Positions 1-6,976 are shown, counted from the stretch's first letter. The stretch is 7,602 bases of DNA from Gammaproteobacteria bacterium (GCA_025360985.1 JANYBA010000352.1:1-7602), one strand, 5' to 3'. The notes: generated from the sequence alone by a model not told the origin. Numbers and translations are program-made.

Positions 1-178
1 ATCGCGTGGCGCCCACGCCCGCGAGGATTTCAACAAGCGCGACGACGTCAACTGGATGAAGCACAGCCTGTGCTGGCTGGACGGGCAGGGCAACACCAGG
101 CTCGACTACCGGCCCGTGCACATGAACGTGCTCAGCAGCGACGTCAGCGTCATTCCGCCCAAAGAGCGCAAGTACTGA
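1..178 (+). CDS. sdhA: Succinate dehydrogenase flavoprotein subunit SdhA, C-terminal end (partial)
   Basis: Reading from base 2, an open frame of 58 codons runs to a TGA at 176-178; the 5' part lies outside the window. The visible residues begin [10 protein letters not shown] and continue [11 protein letters not shown], then YRPVHMN, and end IPPKERKY. This matches the C-terminal domain of succinate dehydrogenase flavoproteins (the SRGAH.R.D and D..NW..HSL blocks, and a PPK.R.Y-type tail). SdhA carries covalently bound FAD and oxidises succinate to fumarate on the cytoplasmic face of complex II, passing electrons to SdhB. The FAD attachment histidine and the active-site residues are in the missing part. 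The stop lies one base before the sdhB start, as in a normal sdhCDAB operon. The SdhA maturation factor SdhE is encoded about 1.2 kb downstream. Confidence 0.95.
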   Translation, partial: SRGAHAREDFNKRDDVNWMKHSLCWLDGQGNTRLDYRPVHMNVLSSDVSVIPPKERKY

Positions 179-179
179 C

Positions 180-968
180 ATGGCCGAGTTCACCCTCCCC
201 AAGAACTCCAGGGTCGGCAAAGGCCGGCACTTCCCCGCCAAGAGCGGCGCCAAGCGCGTGCGCAGCTTCAAGATCTACCGCTGGAATCCGGACGACGCCG
301 CCAACCCGCGCACCGATACCTACGACATCGACATGGACAGTTGCGGGCCGATGGTCCTGGACGCGCTGATCAAGATCAAGAATGAGATCGATCCGACGCT
401 GACTTTCCGTCGCTCCTGCCGCGAAGGCATCTGCGGCTCGTGCGCGATGAACATCGACGGCAGCAATACGCTGGCCTGCACCAAGACCATCGAAGACTGC
501 CGGAAGGCCGAGGTGCCGATCTACCCGCTGCCGCATATGCCGGTGGTGAAAGACCTCGTTCCCGACATGTCGCACTTCTACGCGCAGTACGCCTCGATCA
601 AGCCCTGGATCCGCACCCAGAGCTCGCCGCCGGCGAGCGGCGAGCGCCTGCAATCCAAGGACGACCGCGCCAAGCTCGATGGCTTGTACGAGTGCATCCT
701 CTGCGCCTGCTGTTCGACCAGCTGCCCGAGCTACTGGTGGAACGGCGACCGCTATCTCGGCCCGGCCATCCTGCTGCAGGCCTATCGCTGGATCATCGAT
801 TCCCGCGACGAGGACACCGGCGCGCGCCTCGACGACCTCGAGGATCCGTTCAAGCTCTACCGCTGCCACACCATCATGAACTGCACGCGCACCTGCCCCA
901 AGGGCCTGAATCCGGCCAAGGCGATCGGCGAAATCAAGAAGCTGATGCTCCAGCGGCGCGGCGCATGA
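180..968 (+). CDS. sdhB: Succinate dehydrogenase iron-sulfur subunit SdhB
   Basis: This 262-residue protein is the electron-transfer subunit of complex II (TCA cycle and aerobic respiration), on the cytoplasmic side of the inner membrane. Residues about 28-130 are the plant-type ferredoxin domain, with [2Fe-2S] cysteines C80, C85, C88 and C100 ([10 protein letters not shown]...LAC). Residues about 160-258 are the helical ferredoxin domain. By alignment with E. coli SdhB, C172, C175, C178 and C239 bind [4Fe-4S], and C182, C229 and C235 bind [3Fe-4S]. The ubiquinone-site Trp and His correspond to W187 (PSYWWN) and H230 (RCHTIMNC). It is about 24 residues longer than the 238-residue E. coli protein, mostly from a basic N-terminal extension. 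The ATG lies one base after the sdhA stop without a strong Shine-Dalgarno, so translation is probably coupled. The TGA overlaps the next ATG (ATGA). Confidence 0.98.
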   Translation: MAEFTLPKNSRVGKGRHFPAKSGAKRVRSFKIYRWNPDDAANPRTDTYDIDMDSCGPMVLDALIKIKNEIDPTLTFRRSCREGICGSCAMNIDGSNTLACTKTIEDCRKAEVPIYPLPHMPVVKDLVPDMSHFYAQYASIKPWIRTQSSPPASGERLQSKDDRAKLDGLYECILCACCSTSCPSYWWNGDRYLGPAILLQAYRWIIDSRDEDTGARLDDLEDPFKLYRCHTIMNCTRTCPKGLNPAKAIGEIKKLMLQRRGA

Positions 969-1381
969 CCGCCAATCTCATCTTCCTTCCCGCCTTCGCC
1001 ATGGCCGCTCTCACGGCCCTGGTCTGGTGGCACATGTACACCCTGCGGATCGGCGAGATGAAGCGCGAACGCATCCATCCGCAGGCGGTGGCCCTGTCCA
1101 GCCAGATGGCGACGCTGGTCAAGGACACCCGGGCGGCCGACAACTTCCGCAACCTGTTCGAGCTGCCGGTGCTGTTCTACGTCGCGTTGCTGATCGCTTA
1201 CGTCACCGCGCAGGTGTCGGTCGCGACGCTTGGACTTGCCTGGGCATTCGTCGTGCTGCGTTACGCGCACAGCTATATCCACTGCACCTACAACAAGGTG
1301 TTCCACCGCTTCCAGGTCTATGTGACCGGGGGCCTGGTGCTTTGGGCCCTGTGGGCGGTGCTGGCCGTCGGCATCCTGTAG
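965..1381 (+). CDS. MAPEG-family small membrane protein in the sdh cluster
   Basis: This is a 138-residue, very hydrophobic protein with four probable membrane segments, near residues 3-25, 66-84, 87-104 and 117-137. A basic cytoplasmic-type loop (MKRERIHPQ) follows the first helix. The sequence [14 protein letters not shown] (59-72) and the later [18 protein letters not shown] (99-116) fit the MAPEG superfamily pattern, in which an Asn and Glu precede the second helix and an RxxHS/N-rich stretch sits before the last helix. Characterised MAPEG members are eukaryotic glutathione-dependent eicosanoid/leukotriene enzymes and microsomal glutathione transferases; bacterial members mostly have no assigned substrate. 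The ATG overlaps the sdhB stop by four bases, and the stop TAG shares one base with the GTG of sdhE, so it is co-translated with complex II genes. A function linked to the quinone pool, membrane redox stress or complex II assembly is inference only. Family assignment is fairly firm; enzymatic role is unknown. Confidence 0.82.
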   Translation: MTANLIFLPAFAMAALTALVWWHMYTLRIGEMKRERIHPQAVALSSQMATLVKDTRAADNFRNLFELPVLFYVALLIAYVTAQVSVATLGLAWAFVVLRYAHSYIHCTYNKVFHRFQVYVTGGLVLWALWAVLAVGIL

Positions 1382-1629
1382 TGCACGGCGACGTCGACCT
1401 GGGCCGGCTGCGCTGGCGATGCCGGCGCGGGATGCGCGAACTCGACCAATTGATGCTGCGCTACCTGGAGCAGCGCTGGCCGCTGGCAGACGACGGTGAA
1501 AGAGGCGTATTCCTACGTTTGCTGGACTGCGAGGACGATAAGCTGTGGCAGTGGTGCATGGGCCGCGAGAGGCCCGCCGACCAGGAATTGCATGCGCTCG
1601 TCCAGCTCATTGTCGAACTGCCGCGTTGA
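1381..1629 (+). CDS. sdhE: FAD assembly factor SdhE
   Basis: This is an 82-residue soluble protein of the SdhE/YgfY (Sdh5, DUF339) family, which promotes covalent attachment of FAD to SdhA. The family signature RGxxE is present as CRRGMRELD (G17 and E20), followed by [19 protein letters not shown] and [14 protein letters not shown], which align closely with the E. coli protein (IFIRLLECDDPDLFNWLM...KPADAELEMMVRLI). The start chosen is GTG at 1381. The later in-frame ATG at 1432 would cut through the RGxxE motif, so it is unlikely. The GTG shares its G with the stop of the MAPEG gene, and no strong ribosome binding site is seen, which suggests translational coupling. In E. coli sdhE is remote from sdhCDAB; here it sits in the same gene run as its client, which supports the functional assignment. 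Confidence 0.94.
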   Translation: MHGDVDLGRLRWRCRRGMRELDQLMLRYLEQRWPLADDGERGVFLRLLDCEDDKLWQWCMGRERPADQELHALVQLIVELPR

Positions 1630-2020
1630 TTGGCGTCCGTCCCGGGTGCTGGCCGGCTCCTTGCTGATGCTGGGCCTCGGCGCAGCGGCATCACTGGGGC
1701 TGAGCGCCGCGCCTTGGTTCCTGGCGCTACCCGCGGGCTTGCTGGCCGTGGCCCATGGCCTGGCCATGGCGCGCAGGGAACTACGCCGACCGGCGCTGGT
1801 CCTGGACTGGTCGGGCGGCAACGGCGAACTCCGGCTCGAGCACGAAGGCCATCGTGAATCCTGGCGGGCAGCGCGCGCCGTATTTCGCGGCGGGCTGGTG
1901 TCGGTCGCCGGAATCGACGAAAGCGGGCGGCGCCAGCAGATACACTGGTGGCCGGATACGCTTCGGTCCGACGCACGCCGACGCTTCCGGCTCGCTTCGG
2001 GCACCTCGAGAACCAGATGA
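1592..2020 (+). CDS. ygfX: YgfX/CptA-family two-helix membrane protein
   Basis: This 142-residue protein has the YgfX (CptA, DUF1434) layout: a short N-terminus with CRVDWRPSR (10-18; E. coli LRVSWRAQW), two membrane helices at about 18-37 and 40-58, and a basic C-terminal cytoplasmic domain. That domain ends in [21 protein letters not shown] (about 113-133), equivalent to E. coli RQHLWLAADSMDEAEWRDLR. YgfX is the usual neighbour of SdhE. It was described in E. coli as a cell-shape toxin acting on MreB/FtsZ with SdhE as antitoxin, but later work treats SdhE as a flavinylation factor that interacts with YgfX at the membrane, so the toxin label is doubtful. The ATG at 1592 lies inside sdhE in another frame (38-base overlap). 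A TTG at 1610 is an alternative that would shorten it by six residues. The TGA overlaps the lolC ATG (ATGA). Sequence conservation is low, as usual for this family. Confidence 0.82.
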   Translation: MRSSSSLSNCRVDWRPSRVLAGSLLMLGLGAAASLGLSAAPWFLALPAGLLAVAHGLAMARRELRRPALVLDWSGGNGELRLEHEGHRESWRAARAVFRGGLVSVAGIDESGRRQQIHWWPDTLRSDARRRFRLASGTSRTR

Positions 2021-3267
2021 GCCTTTTCCAGCCGCTTTCCCTCGCCATCGGCCTGCGCTACTTGCGCGCCAAGCGCCGCAACGGTTTCATTTCCTTCATC
2101 TCGATGGCGTCGATCCTGGGCATCCTGATCGGCGTCACCGCCTTGATCACCACGATTTCGGTGATGAACGGATTCCAGGATGAGCTGCGCGTCCGCATCC
2201 TCGACATGGTCGCGCACGCCACCATCGAAGGAGTAGATGGGCCGATGCTCGACTGGCAGCGGGCGGTCGCGGTCAGCCATCAAGACAAGCGCGTGCTTGG
2301 CGCCGCGCCCTACGTCGAATCCGAAGCCCTGTTGCAGGGTTACCGGCGCCAGGGCGCGATGATCCGCGGCGTCCTGCCTGAGGAAGAATCGAAAGTGTCG
2401 GCGCTCGCGAGCAAGATGAAGGTCGGCAAGCTCTCCGACCTCAAAGCCGGCGACTACAGGATCCTCTTGGGCACCGAACTTGCCCAGGCCCTCGGTGTCG
2501 GCGTCGGCGATTCGGTCACCGTCTTCGTCTCGGAAGTGACGGTCACGCCGGTCGGGCCGGTGCCCCGGGCGCGCCGCTTCACCGTCGCCGGTATCTTCGA
2601 GGTCGGCGCCCAGGAATACGACTTCGGCCTCGCGGTGATCCACATGACGGACGCCCAAAAACTGTTGCGCACCGGCGCCGGCGTCAGCGGGGTGCGTTTG
2701 AAGCTCGACGATCTCTGGAACGCCTGGCCCATCGCCCGTGATCTCGCCGACCGCTTGCAGGGGCAATACCGGGTCCGGGACTGGACCCGCGACCACGAGA
2801 ATTTCTTCCGCTCGCTGAAGATGGAAAAGACCATCATGTTCGTGTTGCTGTCGCTGCTGATCGCCATCGCCGCGTTCAACCTGGTGTCGTCGCTGGTGAT
2901 GCTGGTGCAGGACAAGCAAGCCGACATCGCCATCCTGCGCACGCTGGGCTTGTCGCCAGGGGCGGTGATGCGGGTGTTCGTGGTGCAGGGCACGGTCATC
3001 GGCGTCATCGGCGTCGGCCTCGGCGTTCTCGGCGGATTGCTGCTGTCGGAAAACCTGTCGCACCTCGTGCATTTCATCGAGGGCCTGACCGGCAGTGAAC
3101 TCATGCCGGCCGATGTCTACTACATCAGCGGCGTCCCGACCGCGATCGAGGCCGGTGACGTCGTGCTGGTTGCAGTCATCGCTTTCGCCCTGTGCCTGCT
3201 GGCGACCGTTTATCCGGCGCTGCGAGCGGCGCGCACCGACCCGGCCGCGGCCCTTCGTTATGAATAA
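2017..3267 (+). CDS. lolC: Lipoprotein-releasing ABC transporter permease, LolC/LolE family (LolF-like single permease)
   Basis: This 416-residue inner-membrane permease extracts mature lipoproteins from the inner membrane and hands them to periplasmic LolA. It has the MacB/LolC fold: TM1 at about 26-50, a large periplasmic domain at about 51-268, then three helices at about 271-297, 317-350 and 380-402. It ends in [10 protein letters not shown], the classic LolC/E C-terminus. The stretch [12 protein letters not shown] (177-188) aligns with the E. coli LolC Hook (TPMGRIPSQRLF), which binds Lol[19 protein letters not shown] at the second helix matches LolC (FQAVRMEKNMMGLLLSLI). The ATG at 2017, overlapping the ygfX stop, gives the family N-terminus [20 protein letters not shown]. 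An in-frame ATG at 1948 would add 23 residues absent from the family. The gene overlaps lolD by eight bases. No second permease gene follows, so it may act as a homodimer. Confidence 0.95.
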   Translation: MSLFQPLSLAIGLRYLRAKRRNGFISFISMASILGILIGVTALITTISVMNGFQDELRVRILDMVAHATIEGVDGPMLDWQRAVAVSHQDKRVLGAAPYVESEALLQGYRRQGAMIRGVLPEEESKVSALASKMKVGKLSDLKAGDYRILLGTELAQALGVGVGDSVTVFVSEVTVTPVGPVPRARRFTVAGIFEVGAQEYDFGLAVIHMTDAQKLLRTGAGVSGVRLKLDDLWNAWPIARDLADRLQGQYRVRDWTRDHENFFRSLKMEKTIMFVLLSLLIAIAAFNLVSSLVMLVQDKQADIAILRTLGLSPGAVMRVFVVQGTVIGVIGVGLGVLGGLLLSENLSHLVHFIEGLTGSELMPADVYYISGVPTAIEAGDVVLVAVIAFALCLLATVYPALRAARTDPAAALRYE

Positions 3268-3964
3268 GCCCGCCATTGAGTTCGTTGTCCAGTGCCGGCA
3301 ACTGGCCAAGACCTATCGCGAGGGCGACCTGGTCACGCCGGTGTTCGCCGACCTTGAGCTGGCGGTACGCTCCGGCGAAACCGTGGCGATCGTCGGCGCG
3401 TCCGGCGCCGGCAAGAGCACCTTGCTGCACCTCCTGGGCGGGCTCGATTCGCCCACCGCAGGCGAGGTATTGGTCGCCGGCCAGGCGATGTCGGCCTTGT
3501 CGGATTCCGCGCGCGGCGACTTGCGCAACCGCGCACTCGGCTTCGTCTACCAGTTCCACCATCTGTTGCCGGAATTCAGCGCGCTCGAAAACGTGATGAT
3601 GCCGCTACTGATCCGCGGCCAATCGGCGACGAAGGCGCGCATGCCGGCGGCCGCCTTGCTGGAACGGGTCGGCTTGGGCCACCGGCTCGGGCACAAGCCC
3701 GGAGAATTGTCGGGAGGTGAGCGCCAGCGCGCTGCCGTTGCCCGCGCCCTGGTGACGCGTCCGGCCTGCGTGCTCGGCGACGAGCCAACCGGCAATCTCG
3801 ACGAAAAAACCGCAGCGCTGGTGTTCGAGTTGTTGCTTGAACTCAATCGCGAAGTCGGCACCGCCTTGGTCCTGGTGACCCATGATCGACGGCTCGCGCG
3901 CCGCCTCGACCGCACCCTGGAGCTCACCGAAGGCCGCTTGCATGCATTGACGGCGGAGGACTGA
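3260..3964 (+). CDS. lolD: Lipoprotein-releasing ABC transporter ATP-binding protein LolD
   Basis: This 234-residue ATPase (E. coli LolD is 233) drives lipoprotein release with the LolC/E-type permease on the cytoplasmic face of the inner membrane. All ABC motifs are intact: Walker [10 protein letters not shown] (46-54, K52), the Q-loop glutamine Q98 in [18 protein letters not shown], signature LSGGERQR (150-157), Walker B VLGDEP with D174 and catalytic E175, D-loop GNLD (178-181), and switch histidine H208 in [14 protein letters not shown] sequence after the Q-loop is typical of LolD ([10 protein letters not shown], 97-106) and separates it from MacB or FtsE. The ATG at 3260 lies eight bases inside the end of lolC, which fits translational coupling and equal supply of the two subunits. 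An upstream in-frame ATG at 3095 lies deep in lolC and would add unrelated residues. Confidence 0.97.
   Translation: MNKPAIEFVVQCRQLAKTYREGDLVTPVFADLELAVRSGETVAIVGASGAGKSTLLHLLGGLDSPTAGEVLVAGQAMSALSDSARGDLRNRALGFVYQFHHLLPEFSALENVMMPLLIRGQSATKARMPAAALLERVGLGHRLGHKPGELSGGERQRAAVARALVTRPACVLGDEPTGNLDEKTAALVFELLLELNREVGTALVLVTHDRRLARRLDRTLELTEGRLHALTAED
3955..3960 (+). promoter_or_regulatory. Ribosome binding site of comEC
   Basis: GGAGGA lies at the end of lolD with seven bases between it and the GTG at 3968. It is one of the strongest Shine-Dalgarno matches in the window. It supports GTG 3968 as the comEC start; the nearby ATG at 3972 is in another frame that closes after 71 codons. Confidence 0.7.
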
Positions 3965-3967
3965 GCC

Positions 3968-6259
3968 GTGCATGAAGCCTCAACGCCACCGTGCGGTTTG
4001 CCGGTGGCGCTGGGGCTATTGGCGGGCGTCAGCCTCGTGCAGTTGCTGCCGGTGTTGCCGCCGTTGCCGGCGAGCGTCGCGGCGCTGGTTCCTGCCATCC
4101 TCCTGTTCGCGAAAGGCCGTCGCTGGCGCATGGCGGGGAGCCTCCTGTTCGGCATCGCCTGGGCCTGCGTCGTCGGGCAATGGGTGATGCAACACCGCGT
4201 GGCGGCAGTGCCCGCGAAAATCGATGCCTGGGTCGAAGGTCGGGTATCGGGATTGCCGCAGCGCGAAGACGATTCCACGCGCTTCGACTTCCAGGTCGAG
4301 CGCGGTTCGCCGGGTGTTCCGGTCGGCCAGGCCATTCGTCTCGGTTGGTACCAGCATCCGCCTGACGTGCAGCCGGGAAGTCGCTGGCGATTGCCGGTGC
4401 GGCTCAAGCGACCCCGCGGCGTGCTCAATGCCGGCGGATTCGATTTCGAGCAGAACGCGCTGGCGCAGCGGCTCGCCGCCACTGGCTACGTACGCGACGA
4501 GTTCCGGGCGCGACGGCTCGCAACTGGTTCAGGCATCGATGCCTGGCGCGACCGCCTGTCCCGGCGCATCGGGCAAGCGCTGACGCCGGAGCGCGCGCGC
4601 TTCGTGCAGGCGCTCGCCATTGGCGACACGCGTGGCTTGTCCGACGACGATTGGGAAGTCCTGCGCGCGACCGGCTTGACCCACCAGATCGCGATTTCCG
4701 GACCGCACGTCGGCATGGTCGCCGGACTCGGCGCCTTGCTGATGTCGGGCCTGTATCGGCTCTTCCCATCGGCCGGACGGCGCTTGCCGCGGCCGCAGGC
4801 GGCGGGCCTCGGCGCACTCGCATTGGCCTTCGGCTATACCGCCCTGGCCGGATTCGCATTGCCGACGGTGCGAACCTTGCTGATGATCGCCGTGGTGGTG
4901 CTCGCGCGCTGGCAACGACGAGCGCAATCCGGTGCGCAGGCGATCGCGCTGGCCTTGGTCGCAGTGCTGCTGTTCGATCCCCTGTCGGTGTTGGCGCCAG
5001 GATTCTGGCTGAGTTTTCTCGGCGTCGGTTGGCTACTCTGGTGTTTGCCGCATGGCACGGAAGCGGGGTGGTTCCGATCCTTCATTGATGCCCAGGGCGT
5101 GGCGGTGCTGGGCTTGCTGCCATTGACCATCTGGTTCTTCGGACAAGCCTCCGTGGTCGGGCCGCTCGCCAACCTGATCGGCATTCCGGTGATCGGACTG
5201 GGCGTGGTCCCGCTGAGCCTGCTGGGACTGCTGGTGCTGCCGATCTCGCCCTGGGCCGCCAAAGGCCTGTGGATGCTCGCCGCCGGCCTGATGCAGGGCC
5301 TGTGGTGGTGCCTGGAACGCATGGCGCACTGGCCCTGGGCCGTCGCCTGGCTGCCGGAGCCAGGGCTGCTGGCGCTCTGTTTGGCCGGCGTGGCGGTGTT
5401 CTGGCTGCTGCTGCCACGATCCATTCCCGGCAAGACGCTGGCCCTGTTCCTGCTGCTGCCGTTGCTCTGGCCGCGGCTCGATTGGCCCGACGCAGGCGAA
5501 GCGAAGATCACCGTGATCGATGTCGGCCAGGGTCTTTCGGTGCTCGTGCAGACGCAGCGGCACGCGCTGCTGTTCGACGCCGGGCCGCACTCGCCGCGCG
5601 GGCTCGATTTCGGCGAGGCCGCGGTAGTACCGGCGCTGCGCGCGGCGGGACTTGGCAATCTGGACTTGCTGGTCGTCAGCCACGGCGACAACGACCACGC
5701 GGGCGGAATGGCGGCGGTCCAGCGCGCGTTTTCACCGTTGCCGACGCTCGCGTCCGAAGGCTGGCGCGCTCCGAATGCGACGCCGTGTCGGCGTGGCGCG
5801 CACTGGCGTTGGGACGGCGTGGAATTCCGCTTCCTGCATCCGCCGCCAGACTATCCCTACCTGCGCAACGACAGCTCCTGCGTCCTGCGGGTCAGCACCG
5901 GCGGCCATGCCGCGTTGATTCCGGGGGACATCGGCCATTGGGTCGAGCATCGTCTGATCCATGAACAAGCCACGTTTCTGCCCGCCGACCTGCTGTTGGT
6001 CCCGCACCACGGCAGCAGCACCTCGTCGTCGTTCGAATTCATATCGGCGGTGGCGCCGCGCTGGGCCGTGTTCGCCACCGGCGCCGGCAATCGCTTCGGC
6101 TTGCCCAAGTCGCAGGTCGTGGCCAGCTACCGGCAAGCCGGCGCAAAGGTGCTGGATACCGCGACCACCGGCGAGCTGGCATTCGCCATGAGCGCAAGCG
6201 GCACGCGCCTACTTTCAGCGCGTCGCCGCGACCGCCAGCGCTACTGGCAGGGCGATTGA
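3968..6259 (+). CDS. comEC: DNA internalization competence protein ComEC/Rec2
   Basis: This 763-residue polytopic protein is the inner-membrane channel that takes single-stranded DNA into the cytoplasm during natural transformation. Two or three N-terminal helices (about 10-75) precede an OB-like DUF4131 domain (about 80-175, ending NAGGFDFEQNALAQRLAATGYV-like). The Competence channel domain spans about 200-500, with THQIAISGPHVG (238-250), ALPTVRTLLMIAVVV and DPLSVLAPGFWLSFLGVGWL. The C-terminal metallo-beta-lactamase domain (about 512-745) has IDVGQG (D518), HGDNDH (572-577), LIPGDI (D654) and VPHHGS (H680, H681). These are the metal-ligand motifs expected of an active nuclease-type domain, so degradation of the non-transported strand is plausible. 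The gene starts three bases after lolD. Pilus and ComEA components are not in the window, so actual competence cannot be judged here. A Pro sits at 246 where many homologues have Leu or Phe. Confidence 0.95.
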   Translation: MHEASTPPCGLPVALGLLAGVSLVQLLPVLPPLPASVAALVPAILLFAKGRRWRMAGSLLFGIAWACVVGQWVMQHRVAAVPAKIDAWVEGRVSGLPQREDDSTRFDFQVERGSPGVPVGQAIRLGWYQHPPDVQPGSRWRLPVRLKRPRGVLNAGGFDFEQNALAQRLAATGYVRDEFRARRLATGSGIDAWRDRLSRRIGQALTPERARFVQALAIGDTRGLSDDDWEVLRATGLTHQIAISGPHVGMVAGLGALLMSGLYRLFPSAGRRLPRPQAAGLGALALAFGYTALAGFALPTVRTLLMIAVVVLARWQRRAQSGAQAIALALVAVLLFDPLSVLAPGFWLSFLGVGWLLWCLPHGTEAGWFRSFIDAQGVAVLGLLPLTIWFFGQASVVGPLANLIGIPVIGLGVVPLSLLGLLVLPISPWAAKGLWMLAAGLMQGLWWCLERMAHWPWAVAWLPEPGLLALCLAGVAVFWLLLPRSIPGKTLALFLLLPLLWPRLDWPDAGEAKITVIDVGQGLSVLVQTQRHALLFDAGPHSPRGLDFGEAAVVPALRAAGLGNLDLLVVSHGDNDHAGGMAAVQRAFSPLPTLASEGWRAPNATPCRRGAHWRWDGVEFRFLHPPPDYPYLRNDSSCVLRVSTGGHAALIPGDIGHWVEHRLIHEQATFLPADLLLVPHHGSSTSSSFEFISAVAPRWAVFATGAGNRFGLPKSQVVASYRQAGAKVLDTATTGELAFAMSASGTRLLSARRRDRQRYWQGD

Positions 6260-6262
6260 TCC

Positions 6263-6282
6263 GAGCCGGCTGCGGCCGGCTC
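6263..6282. other. Perfect stem-loop in the comEC-exbB gap
   Basis: GAGCCGGC (6263-6270) and GCCGGCTC (6275-6282) are exact reverse complements around a TGCG loop, starting three bases after the comEC stop codon. The stem is 8 bp with 7 G/C-rich pairs counted out of 8 as G-C or C-G except the single A-T. No T-run follows, so it is not a textbook intrinsic terminator. It could be a U-less terminator, an mRNA-stabilising 3' end, or an attenuator ahead of exbB. A -10-like TATGCT (6287-6292) lies just beyond it without a convincing -35, so a start site for exbB-exbD-msbA here is only a possibility. It is the only intergenic structure of note in the window. Confidence 0.55.
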
Positions 6283-6313
6283 AGGCTATGCTATCGGCAC
6301 CCCGAACACCGAC

Positions 6314-6320
6314 AGGTGAT
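6314..6320 (+). promoter_or_regulatory. Ribosome binding site of exbB
   Basis: AGGTGAT is an exact match to the 3' part of the consensus complement of the 16S rRNA tail. It lies two bases before the GTG at 6323, which is close but usual for this portion of the motif. It supports GTG 6323 over the in-frame ATG at 6356. Confidence 0.55.
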
Positions 6321-6322
6321 AC

Positions 6323-6976
6323 GTGCTCGAACTCGTCAAGACCGGCGGCCTGGTCATGATTCCGATCCTGCTGCTGGCGATCCTGGCCATGGCCATCGTC
6401 ATCGAGCGGTTCTGGAGCTTGCGCCGCAAGGAAGTCCTGCCGCCGGGGCTGGGCGAGGAAGTGCGGGAATGGGCCCGCGGACGCCAATTGGAACCCGCCC
6501 ACATCGAGGTGCTGCGGCGCAATTCCCCCTTGGGCGAGCTGCTGGCCTCGGCGATCGACATGCGCTTCCGGCCACGCGAGCTGATCAAGGAACGGGTCGA
6601 AGACGTCGGCCGCCACGTCTGCCACCGGCTCGAGCGCTTCATGAACACGCTTGGCACCATCGCCAGCGTTTCGCCCCTGCTCGGGCTGCTGGGCACGGTG
6701 TTCGGCATGATCCAGATGTTCCTGAAGATCCTCGTCACCGGCATCGGCGACGTCAACCAGCTGGCCGGCGGCATCGGCCAGGCCCTGGTCAGCACCGCCG
6801 GCGGCCTGTGCGTGGCGATCCCGGCCCTGATGTTCCATCGTTATTTCCGTGGCGTCATCGGCGGATACGTGATCGACATGGAGGTCCAGGCCATGGCCCT
6901 GGTCGACGCGCTCGACGAAGCCGGCGCCACTCCGGTGCGTACTCCGGGTCCCAAGGCCCGCCGGGGCGAGCCGTGA
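6323..6976 (+). CDS. exbB: MotA/TolQ/ExbB-family proton channel subunit (ExbB-like)
   Basis: This 217-residue inner-membrane protein has the ExbB/TolQ layout: TM1 at about 9-30, a cytoplasmic loop at about 31-105, TM2 at about 108-135, TM3 at about 153-175, and a short charged C-terminus. The family core is clear: SPLLGLLGTVFGMI (117-130), then GGIGQALVSTAGGLCVAIPAL (149-169). T125 and T158 correspond to the pore threonines T148 and T181 of E. coli ExbB. The position of E. coli Glu176 is occupied by Gln153. With ExbD it forms a channel that converts the proton motive force into work on a periplasmic or outer-membrane partner. The GTG start gives the usual N-terminus MLELVKTGGLVMIPILLL. There is no tonB nearby; the operon partner downstream is msbA. 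The stop overlaps the exbD GTG (GTGA). It is hard to tell ExbB from TolQ-like paralogues on sequence alone, but this location is typical of an exbB beside msbA. Confidence 0.92.
   Translation: MLELVKTGGLVMIPILLLAILAMAIVIERFWSLRRKEVLPPGLGEEVREWARGRQLEPAHIEVLRRNSPLGELLASAIDMRFRPRELIKERVEDVGRHVCHRLERFMNTLGTIASVSPLLGLLGTVFGMIQMFLKILVTGIGDVNQLAGGIGQALVSTAGGLCVAIPALMFHRYFRGVIGGYVIDMEVQAMALVDALDEAGATPVRTPGPKARRGEP

Noticed and set aside
440..964. Upstream extension of the MAPEG gene frame through sdhB, which would give a 313-residue protein
   Set aside because: The added part is the out-of-frame reading of sdhB, with no family similarity. The ATG at 965 gives a full-length MAPEG-type protein and an ATGA overlap.
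1753..1769. Palindrome CCATGGCC-T-GGCCATGG inside ygfX
   Set aside because: Arms are exact, but it encodes the AHGLAMA part of the second helix. A one-base centre cannot form a good hairpin loop, and no regulatory context is seen.
1381..2020. SdhE-YgfX as a genuine toxin-antitoxin module
   Set aside because: SdhE has an intact RGxxE flavinylation motif and sits in the sdh gene run, so a house-keeping role explains it better. The toxin claim for YgfX is disputed.
1513..3309. A 598-codon open frame on the minus strand opposite sdhE, ygfX and lolC
   Set aside because: Its product is rich in Arg, His, Asp and Gln with no domain or membrane pattern, as expected opposite a GC-rich gene. The + strand genes there are recognised families with intact motifs.
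6256..6292. Full promoter made of TTGATC (6256-6261) and TATGCT (6287-6292)
   Set aside because: The spacer is 25 bases, far from 16-18, and the stem-loop lies between the two elements. Only the -10-like element is worth a mention.
6256..6972. Upstream extension of the exbD frame through exbB from an ATG at 6256
   Set aside because: The extra residues are low-complexity Arg/Gly/Pro/His sequence, a shadow of exbB. Known ExbD proteins begin shortly before the single helix, which GTG 6973 provides.
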